A stretch of 64,000 nucleotides of DNA from Methylosinus sp. LW4 (GCF_000379125.1 NZ_KB900626.1:2304667-2368666); one strand, 5' to 3'; shown: positions 14,419 through 24,474, counted from the first letter of the stretch. The notes: a model not told the origin generated them from the letters alone. Translations and numbers: made by a program.

Positions 14419-17192
14419 TCTTCCTCCTCCATCGCGGCCAGCGGCAGCGTGAAGCTGAATGTCGCGCCGCCGTCGCTATTGGGACCGGCCCAGATTTTTC
14501 CGTAATGCGCCTCGACGATCGAACGCGCGATGGTGAGGCCGACGCCGAGGCCGTTGGGCTTCGTCGTCGCAAAGGGCTCGAAGAGGCTCCCGCGCGCTTC
14601 CTCGGAGAGGCCGGCGCCCGTGTCGGCGACGTCGAGCCGCACCATGGAGCGGCCGCAGAGCGCGGTCGAGATCGTCATCCTGCGCGTGCGCGAGGCGCTC
14701 ATCGCATCGCGCGCATTGCGCATGAGATTGACCAGCACCTGCTTGATCTGCACACGATCGGCGAGAATGCGATCATCGGCGGCGTCGAGGCGCAAGACGA
14801 CATTTATGTTGGACTGCTTGGCTTCGACGATGACGAGCTCATGCGCCTCATCGAGAATGTCGTGCAGATTCTGCAATGTCTTGTCCGGCTCGCCGCGCGA
14901 GATGAACTCGCGCAGATGCGCGATGATCTGGCCGGCGCGCACGATTTGCGTCGCAGCGTTGTCGAGCGCGTCCTCCACATTGGCGGGGCGCTGCTCGACC
15001 GGCATTTGCAGCAGGCGGCGCGCCGCCTTCAGATAGATGGCCGTCGCCGAGAGCGGCTGATTGAGCTCATGCGCGAGGCCGGCCGCGAGCTCGCCCACCG
15101 CATCCAGCCGCTCGGCGTGCAGCTTCTGCATGCGCGCCTCGATCTTGCGCCGCTCGGTGAGGTCGCGGATGAAGGCGATATAGAGCCGGCATCCATGATA
15201 GGAGGCTTCGCTGACCGCGAGATCGACGGGAAACAAGCCGCCGTCCTTGCGACGGCCCTGCGTCTCCACGACATTGCCGAGCGACTCCCGCCCGTCCATG
15301 AAGCAGGCGCCGGCGCCGGCCTTGCGGCCGCCGAAGAGGCGCACGGGCACCAAGGTCTCGACATGCGCGCCGATCGCCTCCGCCTCCGCATAGCCGAACA
15401 TGCGCACGGCGGCGGAGTTGAGCGATTGGATCGCGCCTTTCTCATCGACGGTGAGAATGGCGTCATGCGCGCCTTCCACCGTGGCGTAGAGGCGCGCCTC
15501 CTTGTCCACCAGCGCCTGCTCTATGCGCTTGCGCTCGGTGACGTCCTGCAGATAGCCGTGCCACAGAGTCGCGCCATCGGGCTCGCGCGTCGGCTTCGAC
15601 TGCGCATCCACCCATATCCAGCCCTTGCGCGGATGATTATAGCGATAGCTCTCGCGCCATACGCTCATCGAGCGCGCCGATTCGGCGATGCTGGCGAGAA
15701 CATGCGGAAGATCGTCGGGATGAACGCGCGCGAATTTGCCGTCGACGCCCTGCCGCAATGTCTCGGCGTCCATGCCGTAAATGTCTTCCACATTGGGCGA
15801 GGCGTAGGGCATCGACGCCTTGCCGTCCGGGCCGAGCCGATAAGAGGCGATGAGGCCGGGCACGGAGGCGGCGACGCCGGCGAGCTGATCGGCGAGCCGC
15901 GCCTTCTCGCGCAATTCGGCCTCGATCGCCTTTTTCTCGGTGATGTCGCTGACGACGCCAATGAGCCGCACGGTGCGGCCATTCTCGACCAAGGCCTCCG
16001 CGCGACAAGCGATCCAGCGCAGAGCGCCGTCGCGCTTTCTGCGAATGCGAAACTCCGCCTGATAGCGCCCCTCGCCATGCGGATCGATCGCCGAGCGCAC
16101 CGATTGGCGCACCGAAGCGACATCATCCTCATGCACTATGGCGAAGACCACATCCGGCGAAAGCGGCTGATCTGCTGGAAAGCCATAGATCTCGCGATAT
16201 TTCTGATCGGCCTCGGTGACGTCGGCGGCGACGTCGTATTCCCAGCTGCCGATCGCGCCGGCCGCGAGCGCGAGGCGCAGGCGCTCATTGCTGCGCCGCA
16301 GAGAATCCTCGATCTCGCGGCGGTCGGTCACATCGATCGCCGCGCCGATCGCGCGCGTCGCGACGACGCCGCGCGAAGTGCGGCGGAACTCGAATTGTCC
16401 GGCGAGAGCGATCCAGCGCAAGGCGCCGTCCATGCGCCTGATGCGCATCTCATGGCTCCACTCGCCATTCTTGGCGCCCGCGCAGGCCTCGAGAAACTTG
16501 CGCTCGAAATCGCCTTTGTCCGCCTCGACCAGCATGGCGTCCGCCTCGGCGAAGCAGAGCGTCTGATCCGGCGCCAATCCCAAAATCTCGTGCATGGTGA
16601 CGGAGAAGCGGCTCGTCCCGGTGAGAAGATCCACGTCGAAAATGCCGACGCCGCCGGCGGCCACGGCGAGCCGCGACCATTTCTCGCGCTCGCGCAACGC
16701 CTCATTGGCGGCGAAGGAGCGCTCCATCCATTTCATCTGGGTGAGATCGGTGACGATGGCGAGGCGCGGCCGCGCATCCTCCGCCGGCGCGCCCAGCTCG
16801 ACGCTCGCCGACAGCAGCGAGCCGTCGGCGCGGCGAATCTCGAACTCGCGGCTCGCCGCCTCCGGCGCCGCGAAAAAGGCGACGAAACGCTCGGCCTGAT
16901 CGGGCGCGATATGATCGAGAATGCTGTCGCCGATGAGCTGCGCCGCCGGGCGGCCGATCATCTCGCGAAACTGGCGATTGCAATGCAGGATCACGCCGTC
17001 GGGCGAAAGCTCGATGGAGCCCTCGCGCATCTGCTCGAGCAGACGACGGCAGAAATGCTCGACGCCCTCGCTGGGCGCGGAGGACGCAGCCGGCGCCGTT
17101 CGCGCTCCGAGACGCTCGCGGCTCTGCCCGGCCTCGAGAAGAAGCCGACGCAGATCCTCGATATCCTGAAGCTGGTCGCCTTGCTCGTCCAC
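14415..17192 (-). CDS. Multi-PAS sensor histidine kinase, FixL-like
   Basis: Soluble-looking kinase of about 925 residues. A short coiled segment is followed by about five PAS/PAC repeats; PAC ends are visible as RLAIVTDLTQMK, ATRAIGAAIDVTDRREIE, RLIGVVSDITEKKAIE, HGYLQDVTERKRIE and YIAFIRDLTERRKIE. The dimerisation/phospho-acceptor helix reads VGELAAGLAHELNQPLSATAIYLK, and the ATPase domain has QVLVNLMRNARDA, ADTGAGLS and GLGVGLTIARSIVEAHYG. The last PAS resembles FixL but has LVPVRLFGGRKAGAG where FixL carries the heme-ligating His, so oxygen sensing by heme there is doubtful. I chose the GTG at 17192 because AGGGGAGAGG precedes it; the frame is open to 17462 without domain content. Confidence 0.9.
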   Translation of the reverse strand: MDEQGDQLQDIEDLRRLLLEAGQSRERLGARTAPAASSAPSEGVEHFCRRLLEQMREGSIELSPDGVILHCNRQFREMIGRPAAQLIGDSILDHIAPDQAERFVAFFAAPEAASREFEIRRADGSLLSASVELGAPAEDARPRLAIVTDLTQMKWMERSFAANEALREREKWSRLAVAAGGVGIFDVDLLTGTSRFSVTMHEILGLAPDQTLCFAEADAMLVEADKGDFERKFLEACAGAKNGEWSHEMRIRRMDGALRWIALAGQFEFRRTSRGVVATRAIGAAIDVTDRREIEDSLRRSNERLRLALAAGAIGSWEYDVAADVTEADQKYREIYGFPADQPLSPDVVFAIVHEDDVASVRQSVRSAIDPHGEGRYQAEFRIRRKRDGALRWIACRAEALVENGRTVRLIGVVSDITEKKAIEAELREKARLADQLAGVAASVPGLIASYRLGPDGKASMPYASPNVEDIYGMDAETLRQGVDGKFARVHPDDLPHVLASIAESARSMSVWRESYRYNHPRKGWIWVDAQSKPTREPDGATLWHGYLQDVTERKRIEQALVDKEARLYATVEGAHDAILTVDEKGAIQSLNSAAVRMFGYAEAEAIGAHVETLVPVRLFGGRKAGAGACFMDGRESLGNVVETQGRRKDGGLFPVDLAVSEASYHGCRLYIAFIRDLTERRKIEARMQKLHAERLDAVGELAAGLAHELNQPLSATAIYLKAARRLLQMPVEQRPANVEDALDNAATQIVRAGQIIAHLREFISRGEPDKTLQNLHDILDEAHELVIVEAKQSNINVVLRLDAADDRILADRVQIKQVLVNLMRNARDAMSASRTRRMTISTALCGRSMVRLDVADTGAGLSEEARGSLFEPFATTKPNGLGVGLTIARSIVEAHYGKIWAGPNSDGGATFSFTLPLAAMEEEE

Positions 17193-17517
17193 CGACTTCC
17201 TCTCCCCTTCCAAGACGCGGGCGTCATGAGGCGCCCGAGCCGGGAAGGTCTTTCCCACCACGGCGCCGCTGCGGACCGCGCGATTTGCGGACGTCGCCTT
17301 CGAGCCGTCGACGACGCGCTTCAAGAGGCGAGAGCTCGCGCCTCGCTTAGGGATTCGGTGGCTTGTAAGACAGGCGCGGCCGGCAGGCTTCCTGTGGAAA
17401 CTACTTAGCGCGCTCTTTTGTTCTACTATGCCAGCGGCGCAAAAAAATATGCGCCAGATCAATCCTCTGGCGCATATTGAGAAAGAAGCGGCCTATATTT
17501 TGTCTGCATTCGAACGA

Positions 17518-19128
17518 TCAGAACTCTTCCCAGCCCTCGTCCGCGGCCGGAGCCGAGGCGCCGCGGCCGCCGGCGGAAGCGGCGCGCCGCCGCGCCGGAG
17601 CCGGAGCCTCGACACGCCGCTCGCTCGCGCGCGGAGCGGACGCCGGACGCGCGCCCTCGCCGCGCTCGATGCGGAAGACGGAAATGAGGCTCGCGAGCTC
17701 TTCCGCCTCATGGCTGAGGCTGTGGCTCGCCGCCGTCGTCTCCTCGACCATTGTGGCGTTCTGCTGCGTCATGCTGTCGAGCTGGCCGACAGCGCGATTG
17801 ACCTCGGTGAGGCCCGTCGCCTGCTCGCGCGAGCCGGCGGCGATGTCGGTCACGACGCGGCTCACCTCGCCGACCTGCGAGACGATGCGCTCCAGCGCCG
17901 CGCCCGTCTCCGTCACCAGCACCACGCCATTCTCGACCTGCGAGGTCGAGGCGGCGATCAGCGCCTTGATCTCCTTGGCCGCCTCCGCCGAGCGCTGCGC
18001 CAGCGCGCGCACTTCCGAGGCGACGACGGCGAAGCCGCGTCCCGCCTCGCCAGCGCGCGCCGCCTCGACGCCGGCATTGAGCGCGAGAAGATTGGTCTGA
18101 AAGGCGATCTCGTCGATCACGCCGATGATCTTGCCGATGTCGCGCGTCGAATTCTCGATGCGCCGCATCGCCTCCACGGCGTCGCGCACAATGGCGCCGC
18201 CCTTCTCGGCGTCGGAGCGCGTCACATCGAAGACCTCGCTCGCATGGCGCGTGCTGTCGGCGGTCTTGTTCACCGTCGCAGTGATCTCCTCGAGCGCGGC
18301 GGCCGTCTCCTCGAGATTGGCGGCTTGCGCCTCGGTGCGGCGCGCGAGATTGTCGGACGCCTTGGCGATCTCGACGCTGGAAGAGCGGATCGCGCTCGCC
18401 GAGGCGCCCACATCGGCGAAGGCGGTGGCGAGCTTGGCGGCGGCGTTGTTGAAGTCTTCCTTGATCTTGTCGAAGCCGCCGTCGAGCTTGTCGACGACGC
18501 GCCGCTGCAGATCGCCGCGCGCGAGCTCCTCGAGCGCATTCGCCATCACATCGAGCGCATGGCGCTGATGCGCCTCGGCGTCGGCGCGCTGCGCCTCGGC
18601 GGTGCGGCGCTCCTCGCGCAGCACGTCGAGATAGACGGACACGGAGAGATTCATGTCGAGGAAGACGGCCTTGGCGAGCGCGGCGACGCAGCGGGAGGTG
18701 CGATCGACGCGCGCCTTGCCGGCCAGCATGGAGCCCGAGAGATTATCCTCGACAATGGCCTGAATCAGACGCTCGGTGATGAGCGCATAAGCGGAGATAT
18801 AGAAGCTCGGCTCCAAGCCGATGCGGGCGTGCGCCTGGCCGACGGCCGTCACCATGCGCACATATTCCACGCCGAACTCGGCCTCGGTGATCTGCGACCA
18901 ATGACGCATCTGCGCGGCTTTCGCCGCCGCCATATGGCGCTCGTCGGAGAAGAAGCCGCGTAATTTCGCGTCGCCGCGAACCTTGTCGTAAAATGCGTCG
19001 AGAGCCGGGCCGAGAGCCTTCGCGATGACTGGCTTGGCCTGGCGCAAGGCGCCGCGAGCCGCCTCGTTCATCTCCATGAACGCCAGACTGTCGTTCAGAG
19101 ACGCGCTGCTCTTGGAAGGCTCGGCCAT
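17518..19128 (-). CDS. Globin-coupled methyl-accepting chemotaxis protein (HemAT-like)
   Basis: A 536-residue cytoplasmic chemoreceptor. Residues 20-175 form a sensor globin; His100 in [16 protein letters not shown] is in the position of the heme-proximal His of HemAT-type aerotaxis sensors. There is no membrane segment. A HAMP-like linker (about 195-250) leads to the signalling domain with the highly conserved hairpin [55 protein letters not shown] long Ala/Pro/Arg linker ends in GWEEF, like the tail pentapeptide that recruits CheR/CheB. AAG-CGGGAG precedes the ATG at 19128. It likely mediates oxygen taxis; no che operon is in view. Confidence 0.93.
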   Translation of the reverse strand: MAEPSKSSASLNDSLAFMEMNEAARGALRQAKPVIAKALGPALDAFYDKVRGDAKLRGFFSDERHMAAAKAAQMRHWSQITEAEFGVEYVRMVTAVGQAHARIGLEPSFYISAYALITERLIQAIVEDNLSGSMLAGKARVDRTSRCVAALAKAVFLDMNLSVSVYLDVLREERRTAEAQRADAEAHQRHALDVMANALEELARGDLQRRVVDKLDGGFDKIKEDFNNAAAKLATAFADVGASASAIRSSSVEIAKASDNLARRTEAQAANLEETAAALEEITATVNKTADSTRHASEVFDVTRSDAEKGGAIVRDAVEAMRRIENSTRDIGKIIGVIDEIAFQTNLLALNAGVEAARAGEAGRGFAVVASEVRALAQRSAEAAKEIKALIAASTSQVENGVVLVTETGAALERIVSQVGEVSRVVTDIAAGSREQATGLTEVNRAVGQLDSMTQQNATMVEETTAASHSLSHEAEELASLISVFRIERGEGARPASAPRASERRVEAPAPARRRAASAGGRGASAPAADEGWEEF

Positions 19129-19382
19129 CTTTTGCTCCCGCAATTCGTTAAACGCCGAATACGACTCGTCCCCGAAAAGGCGAATCGATTCGCGAATCCT
19201 GATCGGTAACGATTAAGCTATCCGGGAAGTTTAGGCATTACTAACGCGTCACAATTTCATCGCTGCATCGCACCGTGTTGTCGCACGCAACATTATAACG
19301 TCTATAAAATATTGGACGTCAGTCCGAGACAAGCTCGCCTCGCTAGTCGAAAGCTTCGTCCCTCTGCGTCGAGGCCAGCTCA

Positions 19383-21914
19383 TTGAAATCGAAACAGCAG
19401 AAACGACATCTGGCCGCGACGCCGCGGCCCGCCGATGCGAGCGAATTGCTCGCCGATCTCATGGCGAGCCTGCGCGCGGACGACCTCACGACCGCGCTGC
19501 GTAAAATCGACGCATCCCGCGCGCTGGTCGATCGAAATGCTTTCGCGAGCTATCTCGCCGGGCTCGTCCGCGTCTCGGTCGGACAGCACGAAGCGGCGAT
19601 CGATCATTTCGGCAAGGCGATCGCCATCGAGCCCGATCATGCGCAGGCGCTCTACGGTCGCGCGGTGGCGTTGCAAAAATCTGGACGGCCGGAGGCCGCG
19701 ATCGCCGATCACGCGCGATCGCTGCAGCTCGATCCCGGCAATGTCGAGGGCTGGCTGAATTACGGCGTCGCGCTGCAAATGACGGGACGCAGCGGCGAGG
19801 CTGTCGAAGCCTATGGGCAATTGCTGGCGCGCGCGCCCGGCCATGCGCAGGGCTTCGCCAATCGCGGCCTGTCGCTGCATGCGATCGGCGAGGATGCGCG
19901 CGCGATCGAAGATTACGATCGCGCCATCGCGCTTCTGCCCGCCGATCCCGCGCCGCTGCGCAACAAGGCCGTTTCGCTCGCGCGGCTCGCGCGGCATGAG
20001 GACGCGCTCGATTGCTTCGCGCGCGCCTTCGCGCTCGATCCCACTTGTCTCGACGCCGCCGATGGCGCGCTCGCGGCGCTCGTCGCTCTGCGCCTCTTCG
20101 AGGAGGCCGTCTCCTTCTGCGACACTGTGCTGAGCCTTGCGCCCGGCCATGTTCCGGCGCTGCTGACCAAGGCCAATGCGCTGCACGAAACCAAGCGCTA
20201 CGCCGCCGCGCTCGCAATATTCGACGAAGCCCTCGCGCGCGCGCCGCAGGACCCGAAGCTGCTCACCAATCGCGGCATGTGCCTGTTCGAGCTCGGCCGG
20301 CTCGAGGAGGCGCAGGCTTGCGCGCTCGCCGCCATCGCCGCCGATCCGACATTCGCGCTCGCCTGGCGCTGCCGCGGCATGGTGGAGATGCGCCGCTCCG
20401 ATCTCGACAACGCCCTCGCCTCTTTCGACACGGCGCTGCGCCTCGCCGACAATGAGCCGGACGTGCATTGCGGCCGCGGCATCGTGCTGAAGGAGCTCGG
20501 CCGCTTCGAGGAGGCGCGCGTCGAATTCGACCGCGCGCTCGAGATCGATCCGCGCCATGCGGAGACGAAAGCCAATAAGGGCACGCTGCTGCTGCTGCAC
20601 GGCGAGTTCGAGCAGGGCCTCGATCTTTTCGAGCATCGCTGGGTGCTCGACGACCGCCCCAAGACCGAGATCGCCTATCGCTGGCCGGAATGGCGCGGCG
20701 AGCCGCTGGCCGGCAAATCCATCCTCATTCTCGACGAGGCGGGCCTCGGCGACGCGCTGCAATTCATCCGCTATGCGCCCTTGCTGGCGAGGGCGGGCGC
20801 GAAGGTCGCCTATCATTGCCGCCCCGCGCTGCAGCGCTTGATGCGCGGCCTCGGCGAGAGCGTCGAGATCATCGCCGCTCCGGCGCAGGATGCGGCCTAT
20901 GATTATTGCGTCACTCTGTGCAGCCTGCCGCACGCCTTCGGCACGCGCGCGGAGACGATACCGGGCGGCTCCTATCTTTCTGCGGAGCCGGAACGCGTGG
21001 CGCTGTGGCGCGAGCGTCTCTCGGGCGAAGGATTGAAGGTCGGCATCGCCTGGCAAGGCAGCGCGCATTCGCGCTCCGACCATGCGCGCGCCGCGCCGCT
21101 CTCGGCTTTCGCGCCGCTCGGCGCCATTCCCGGCGTGCGGCTCTACAGCCTGCAGAAGAATTTCGGCGCCGATCAATTGCGCGACGCGCCCATGCGCGTC
21201 ATGTCCTTCGGCGAGGATTTCGACGCCGGCGCCGACGCCTTCGTCGATACGGCGGCGGTGATCGCCAATCTCGATCTCGTCGTGACGATCGACACATCCA
21301 TCGCCCATCTCGCCGGCGCGCTCGGCAAGCCGGTGTGGATCGCGATCAAGCATGCGCCGGAATGGCGCTGGCAATTGGAGCGCGAGGACAGCCCCTGGTA
21401 TCACAGCGCGCGGCTGTTCCGTCAGGCGCAGCGCGGCGATTGGAGCGATGTCTTCGCGCGCATCGCGCGCGAGCTGGAAGCCCTCGCGGCGCCACAGGCG
21501 CGGCCGGCCGAAGCGGACGCCATTCTCATCCCCGGCTCGGTCGGCGAGCTGATCGATCGCATCACGATTCTGGAGATCAAGGCGCGCAAGATCGCCGACG
21601 CCGAAAAGCGCGCCAATGTGGCGCGCGAGCTGGCTCTGCTGCAAGGACTGCGCGACGAGCGCGGCTTCGTCGGCGGCGCGCTGGATGCGCTGGCGCGCGA
21701 GCTGGAGGAGACCAATCTCGCGCTGTGGAACATAGAGGACGATATTCGCAATTGCGAGAAGCGCAGCGATTTCGGCCCGCAATTCGTCGCGCTGGCGCGC
21801 AGCGTCTATCAGCGCAACGACCATCGCGCGGCGCTGAAGAAGCGCATCAACCTCGCCTGCGGCTCTCTGATCGTGGAAGAGAAATCCTATGACGAGGCGC
21901 CGCACGCCTCGTGA
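19383..21914 (+). CDS. TPR protein fused to GT9-like and DUF6165 domains
   Basis: A protein of 843 residues with three parts. Residues 20-420 are about twelve tetratricopeptide repeats (for example AIDHFGKAIAIEPDHAQALYGRAVALQKSGR). Residues 440-700 resemble heptosyltransferase-like (GT9/GT41-side) glycosyltransferases: ILILDEAGLGDALQFIRYAPLLARAGA and VVTIDTSIAHLAGALGKPVWIAI. Residues 715-840 match DUF6165 (LIPGSVGELIDRITILEIKARKIADAEKR). TPR plus a transferase domain suggests protein O-glycosylation or cell-surface glycan work. The start codon is TTG; no better ATG precedes the first repeat. The neighbouring chemoreceptor hints at motility, but that link is only positional. Confidence 0.85.
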   Translation: MKSKQQKRHLAATPRPADASELLADLMASLRADDLTTALRKIDASRALVDRNAFASYLAGLVRVSVGQHEAAIDHFGKAIAIEPDHAQALYGRAVALQKSGRPEAAIADHARSLQLDPGNVEGWLNYGVALQMTGRSGEAVEAYGQLLARAPGHAQGFANRGLSLHAIGEDARAIEDYDRAIALLPADPAPLRNKAVSLARLARHEDALDCFARAFALDPTCLDAADGALAALVALRLFEEAVSFCDTVLSLAPGHVPALLTKANALHETKRYAAALAIFDEALARAPQDPKLLTNRGMCLFELGRLEEAQACALAAIAADPTFALAWRCRGMVEMRRSDLDNALASFDTALRLADNEPDVHCGRGIVLKELGRFEEARVEFDRALEIDPRHAETKANKGTLLLLHGEFEQGLDLFEHRWVLDDRPKTEIAYRWPEWRGEPLAGKSILILDEAGLGDALQFIRYAPLLARAGAKVAYHCRPALQRLMRGLGESVEIIAAPAQDAAYDYCVTLCSLPHAFGTRAETIPGGSYLSAEPERVALWRERLSGEGLKVGIAWQGSAHSRSDHARAAPLSAFAPLGAIPGVRLYSLQKNFGADQLRDAPMRVMSFGEDFDAGADAFVDTAAVIANLDLVVTIDTSIAHLAGALGKPVWIAIKHAPEWRWQLEREDSPWYHSARLFRQAQRGDWSDVFARIARELEALAAPQARPAEADAILIPGSVGELIDRITILEIKARKIADAEKRANVARELALLQGLRDERGFVGGALDALARELEETNLALWNIEDDIRNCEKRSDFGPQFVALARSVYQRNDHRAALKKRINLACGSLIVEEKSYDEAPHAS

Positions 21915-21932
21915 GCTTTCGCTGACGACTGG

Positions 21933-23264
21933 TCAAATCCCGCTCGACTTCGACGAGAACTCGAAACCTTCGATCAGCATGGGCGGGGCCGAGATCGCGG
22001 CGCCGCCCATCTCGGTCTTCACGCGCTCGCTCGCGCCGATCGCCGCTATGCGCGAGAAGGCGCCGTGGAGATTCTCGTTGAAGCGCATGTTGCGCACGGG
22101 CGCGACGACCGCGCCATTCTCGATGAGGAAATTGCCGTCGCGCGTCAGCCCGGTGAGCAGCAGGCTGCGCGGCTCGACCATATTGGTGTACCAGAAGCGC
22201 GTCACCAATATGCCGCGCCGCACGCCGCGGATCATCTCCTCGAGGCTCGTCGCGCCGCCGGCGACGGTGAAATTATGCGCCGCGGGAATGGCCTCGGCGC
22301 CGGATTTCTGCGCCCAATAGCGCGGACGCGCGAGCGTCTTCAGCACGCCCTTGTCCACCCACAGCCGCGCCTCTTGCGCGAGGCCCTCCTCGCCGAAGGG
22401 CGCCTCTGGCGCGATCGGGTCGCGCGGATCGGAGCGCAGCGAGAAATCGGCGCTGAACAGAGCCTCGCCGAGCTTGGTTCCGCCGCCGGCGCGCGAGAAG
22501 AAGCTACGGCCCTCGTCGGCCGGGCGGGCGCGCAGCATCCACATCAGCCATTGCGCCAGCTCGCCCACCGCTGTCGGCTCCAATATCACCGTATAGCGGC
22601 CGGGCTCGAGATCGAGCGGCTCCTCGTCGCGCGCCGCTTTCAGCGCGGCGCGGCGGCCGATGTCGGCGGGATCGAGCTGCGCGACCGAAAAATGCCGCGC
22701 GCCTGCCCAGCCGGACCAGCCGTCGCTCTTGTGGCGCGCGGTGGTCGAGAGATCGACGAAGCTCTCGCGATCATAGGCGAAGAGTCCGGCGCTCGAGGCC
22801 AGCGCCGAGAAGCGGCGCCCCCCCGCCGCGCAGCCGAACATGTTCACGCCCCGCGCCGTTCCCTCGGCGACGACGCGCGCGCTCGCCTCGGCGAGAAAGG
22901 CGAGATCGAGCGCTCCGGTCGCCTCGTCATAGCGGGCGCTCTCAGAATAGACCTGCGCGCCGAGCGGCGACAGAAATTCAGGGTCCGCCGGCAACAGGCG
23001 CGCGATCTCCTCCGAGCGCGCCACGGCGCGGGCGAGCGCCTCCCGATCGAGCCCGCCGACCGAGACCGAGCCGACGCGGCCGCCGACATGCGACTCGATG
23101 CGCGTTTTCACATGCGCCGTCGCGACATTGGTGGTGACGCCGCCGCCGGCGAAGCGCAGGCTCTGCGCCTCCTCGCCCTCGATATGGATCACGCAGGAGT
23201 CCGCCGCGGACAGGGACCGCAGACGATCGGCGAGGGCGAGGGCGTCGTCTCGCGTCAGGAACAT
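21933..23264 (-). CDS. TldE/PmbA-type partner of TldD protease
   Basis: A 443-residue member of the TldD/PmbA family without a zinc-binding HExxxH, hence the TldE-type partner. Family phrases include TTNVATAHVKTRIESHVGGRVGSVSVGG, RYTVILEPTAVGELAQWLMWML, ARLWVDKGVLKTLARPRYWA and the closing GASERVKTEMGGAAISAPPMLIEGFEFS. TldD and TldE form a heterodimeric metalloprotease that degrades unfolded peptides and, in known cases, trims leaders from modified peptides such as microcin B17. The TldD gene is on the same strand at 28505-30028, and a four-gene TonB module on the opposite strand lies between them. Confidence 0.92.
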   Translation of the reverse strand: MFLTRDDALALADRLRSLSAADSCVIHIEGEEAQSLRFAGGGVTTNVATAHVKTRIESHVGGRVGSVSVGGLDREALARAVARSEEIARLLPADPEFLSPLGAQVYSESARYDEATGALDLAFLAEASARVVAEGTARGVNMFGCAAGGRRFSALASSAGLFAYDRESFVDLSTTARHKSDGWSGWAGARHFSVAQLDPADIGRRAALKAARDEEPLDLEPGRYTVILEPTAVGELAQWLMWMLRARPADEGRSFFSRAGGGTKLGEALFSADFSLRSDPRDPIAPEAPFGEEGLAQEARLWVDKGVLKTLARPRYWAQKSGAEAIPAAHNFTVAGGATSLEEMIRGVRRGILVTRFWYTNMVEPRSLLLTGLTRDGNFLIENGAVVAPVRNMRFNENLHGAFSRIAAIGASERVKTEMGGAAISAPPMLIEGFEFSSKSSGI

Positions 23265-23451
23265 GGCCGGCCTTTCTCATTCGACGGGTCCGGCGGCGGC
23301 CGGCGGTCGCATGATAAGATGGTTGTCCTCCATTCGAAAGCGTCCGGCGCGGCCGCGACTGTGGCCGCCGCGCAACAGCGGCTCCGATATTCGGCCGCGC
23401 CGGCGCCCGATCATTGACCCGGGAATTCCAGCGGACCTATTTTTGCCGCCG

Positions 23452-23841
23452 ATGAGGACAATCTCCTCCATGCGCCGCCCGGCGCGCCGGCTCCTCGCCT
23501 GCGCAACGGTGATTCTCGCCCTATTGCAGGCCATCGCCCTGCTCGGCGCGACAGCGCGGGCGCATGGGGCCATCGGCCTCTCCCCCACTCTCTCGGCCGA
23601 CGCGCTCTGCGCAGCCGCCCGCGACGGCGACGGAGCGCCCCTCGCCCATCACGCCGGCGAGCATCATTGCGTCCTGTGCTCGGATCGAGGCGCAGAACCG
23701 CCCGCCATCGCGCCCATCGCCGCGCCTCTCCTGCCGCCGCCGAACGGGGTGGCCAGCATAGGCGCGCGGGGGCTGTCGCCGCGCGCGCCGCCGCTCGGCT
23801 GGGCGAGCTCATGGTCCTCGCGCGCGCCGCCATCGGTCTGA
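23452..23841 (+). CDS. DUF2946-like small exported cysteine-motif protein (copy 2)
   Basis: A 129-residue protein (123 if the ATG at 23470 is used) with an N-terminal hydrophobic helix (LLACATVILALLQAIALLGA), a lone Cys (ALCAAA), a histidine-rich HHAGEHHCVLCSDRG that could bind metal, a Pro-rich stretch and the C-terminus LGWASSWSSRAPPSV. The tail is nearly identical to that of the protein at 2947-3351, although the middle differs. As there, it is the first gene of a same-strand series with an ECF sigma factor (87 bp downstream), FecR and a TonB receptor. A role in periplasmic handling of the receptor's metal cargo is inference. Confidence 0.7.
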   Translation: MRTISSMRRPARRLLACATVILALLQAIALLGATARAHGAIGLSPTLSADALCAAARDGDGAPLAHHAGEHHCVLCSDRGAEPPAIAPIAAPLLPPPNGVASIGARGLSPRAPPLGWASSWSSRAPPSV

Positions 23842-23928
23842 AAATCGAATGCCGCCGCCCCTCGGGCGAGCGGCCGGCCTCGACCTTTCGGATCAATCGC
23901 GCTCGCGCGCCAGCCAGGGCGTTCCACT

Positions 23929-24474
23929 TTGTCTCGATCGATCTCGTCGCGCGGCGATCGGCCTGCGGACGCCAAACCGTGGCGGCTCCGCGAGCTGTTT
24001 CTCGCCCATAAGCGCGATCTCTTCGGCTTTCTCGTGCGCAAGGTCGGCGCCGTCGATGCGCCGGATCTGCTGCAGGAGACGTTCCTGCGCATGGTCCGCC
24101 ATGATCGGCCCGAGACCATCGAGGACCCGCCGGCCTTTCTCAAGCAGATCGCGGTCAATCTGGCCCGCGATTTCGCCCGCCGCCGCAAGACTGAGGAGGG
24201 TCGTCTCCAATTCGGCGACTATGTGATCGACCCGCCGGCGCCGGAAACGCCGATCGAGGAGCGGCTCGACTATGAGCGGCGCTCGGCGCTGCTGAAAGCG
24301 GCCATGGCGACATTGCCGCCGCGCTGCCGCGAGGCCTTCGAGCTGCACATCTATCATGACGTTCCGCTCGCCGAGGTGGCGCGGCGGATGGACATATCCG
24401 ACCGCATGGCGCGCAAGCATGTCAGCGTCGCGCTGCGCGCCTGCCGCGCTGCGCTGCGGAGCGAGACCGAGTGA
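23929..24474 (+). CDS. ECF-type RNA polymerase sigma factor, FecI-like (copy 2)
   Basis: A 181-residue sigma factor. Region 2: LFLAHKRDLFGFLVRKVGAVDAPDLLQETFLRMVRH, then PAFLKQIAVNLARDFARRRKTEE. Region 4: LPPRCREAFELHIYHDVPLAEVARRMDISDRMARKHVSVALRACRAAL. It is clearly paralogous to the factor at 2283-2783 in layout (NLARDFARRR is common to both), yet differs through most of the sequence, so it probably recognises its own receptor promoter. The apparent start is TTG at 23929; an in-frame start closer to KPWRLRELF would also keep region 2 intact. It is followed after 88 bp by the anti-sigma gene. Confidence 0.9.
   Translation: MSRSISSRGDRPADAKPWRLRELFLAHKRDLFGFLVRKVGAVDAPDLLQETFLRMVRHDRPETIEDPPAFLKQIAVNLARDFARRRKTEEGRLQFGDYVIDPPAPETPIEERLDYERRSALLKAAMATLPPRCREAFELHIYHDVPLAEVARRMDISDRMARKHVSVALRACRAALRSETE

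Noticed and set aside
14505..17408. A 967-residue open frame on the plus strand opposite the PAS kinase
   Set aside because: It is antisense to a gene with clear PAS and kinase motifs, is His/Arg-rich without domains, and arises from GC-rich codon bias.
19380..21905. An 841-residue open frame antisense to the TPR-glycosyltransferase gene
   Set aside because: It is Arg- and Ala-rich with no domain; the plus strand has regular TPR periodicity.
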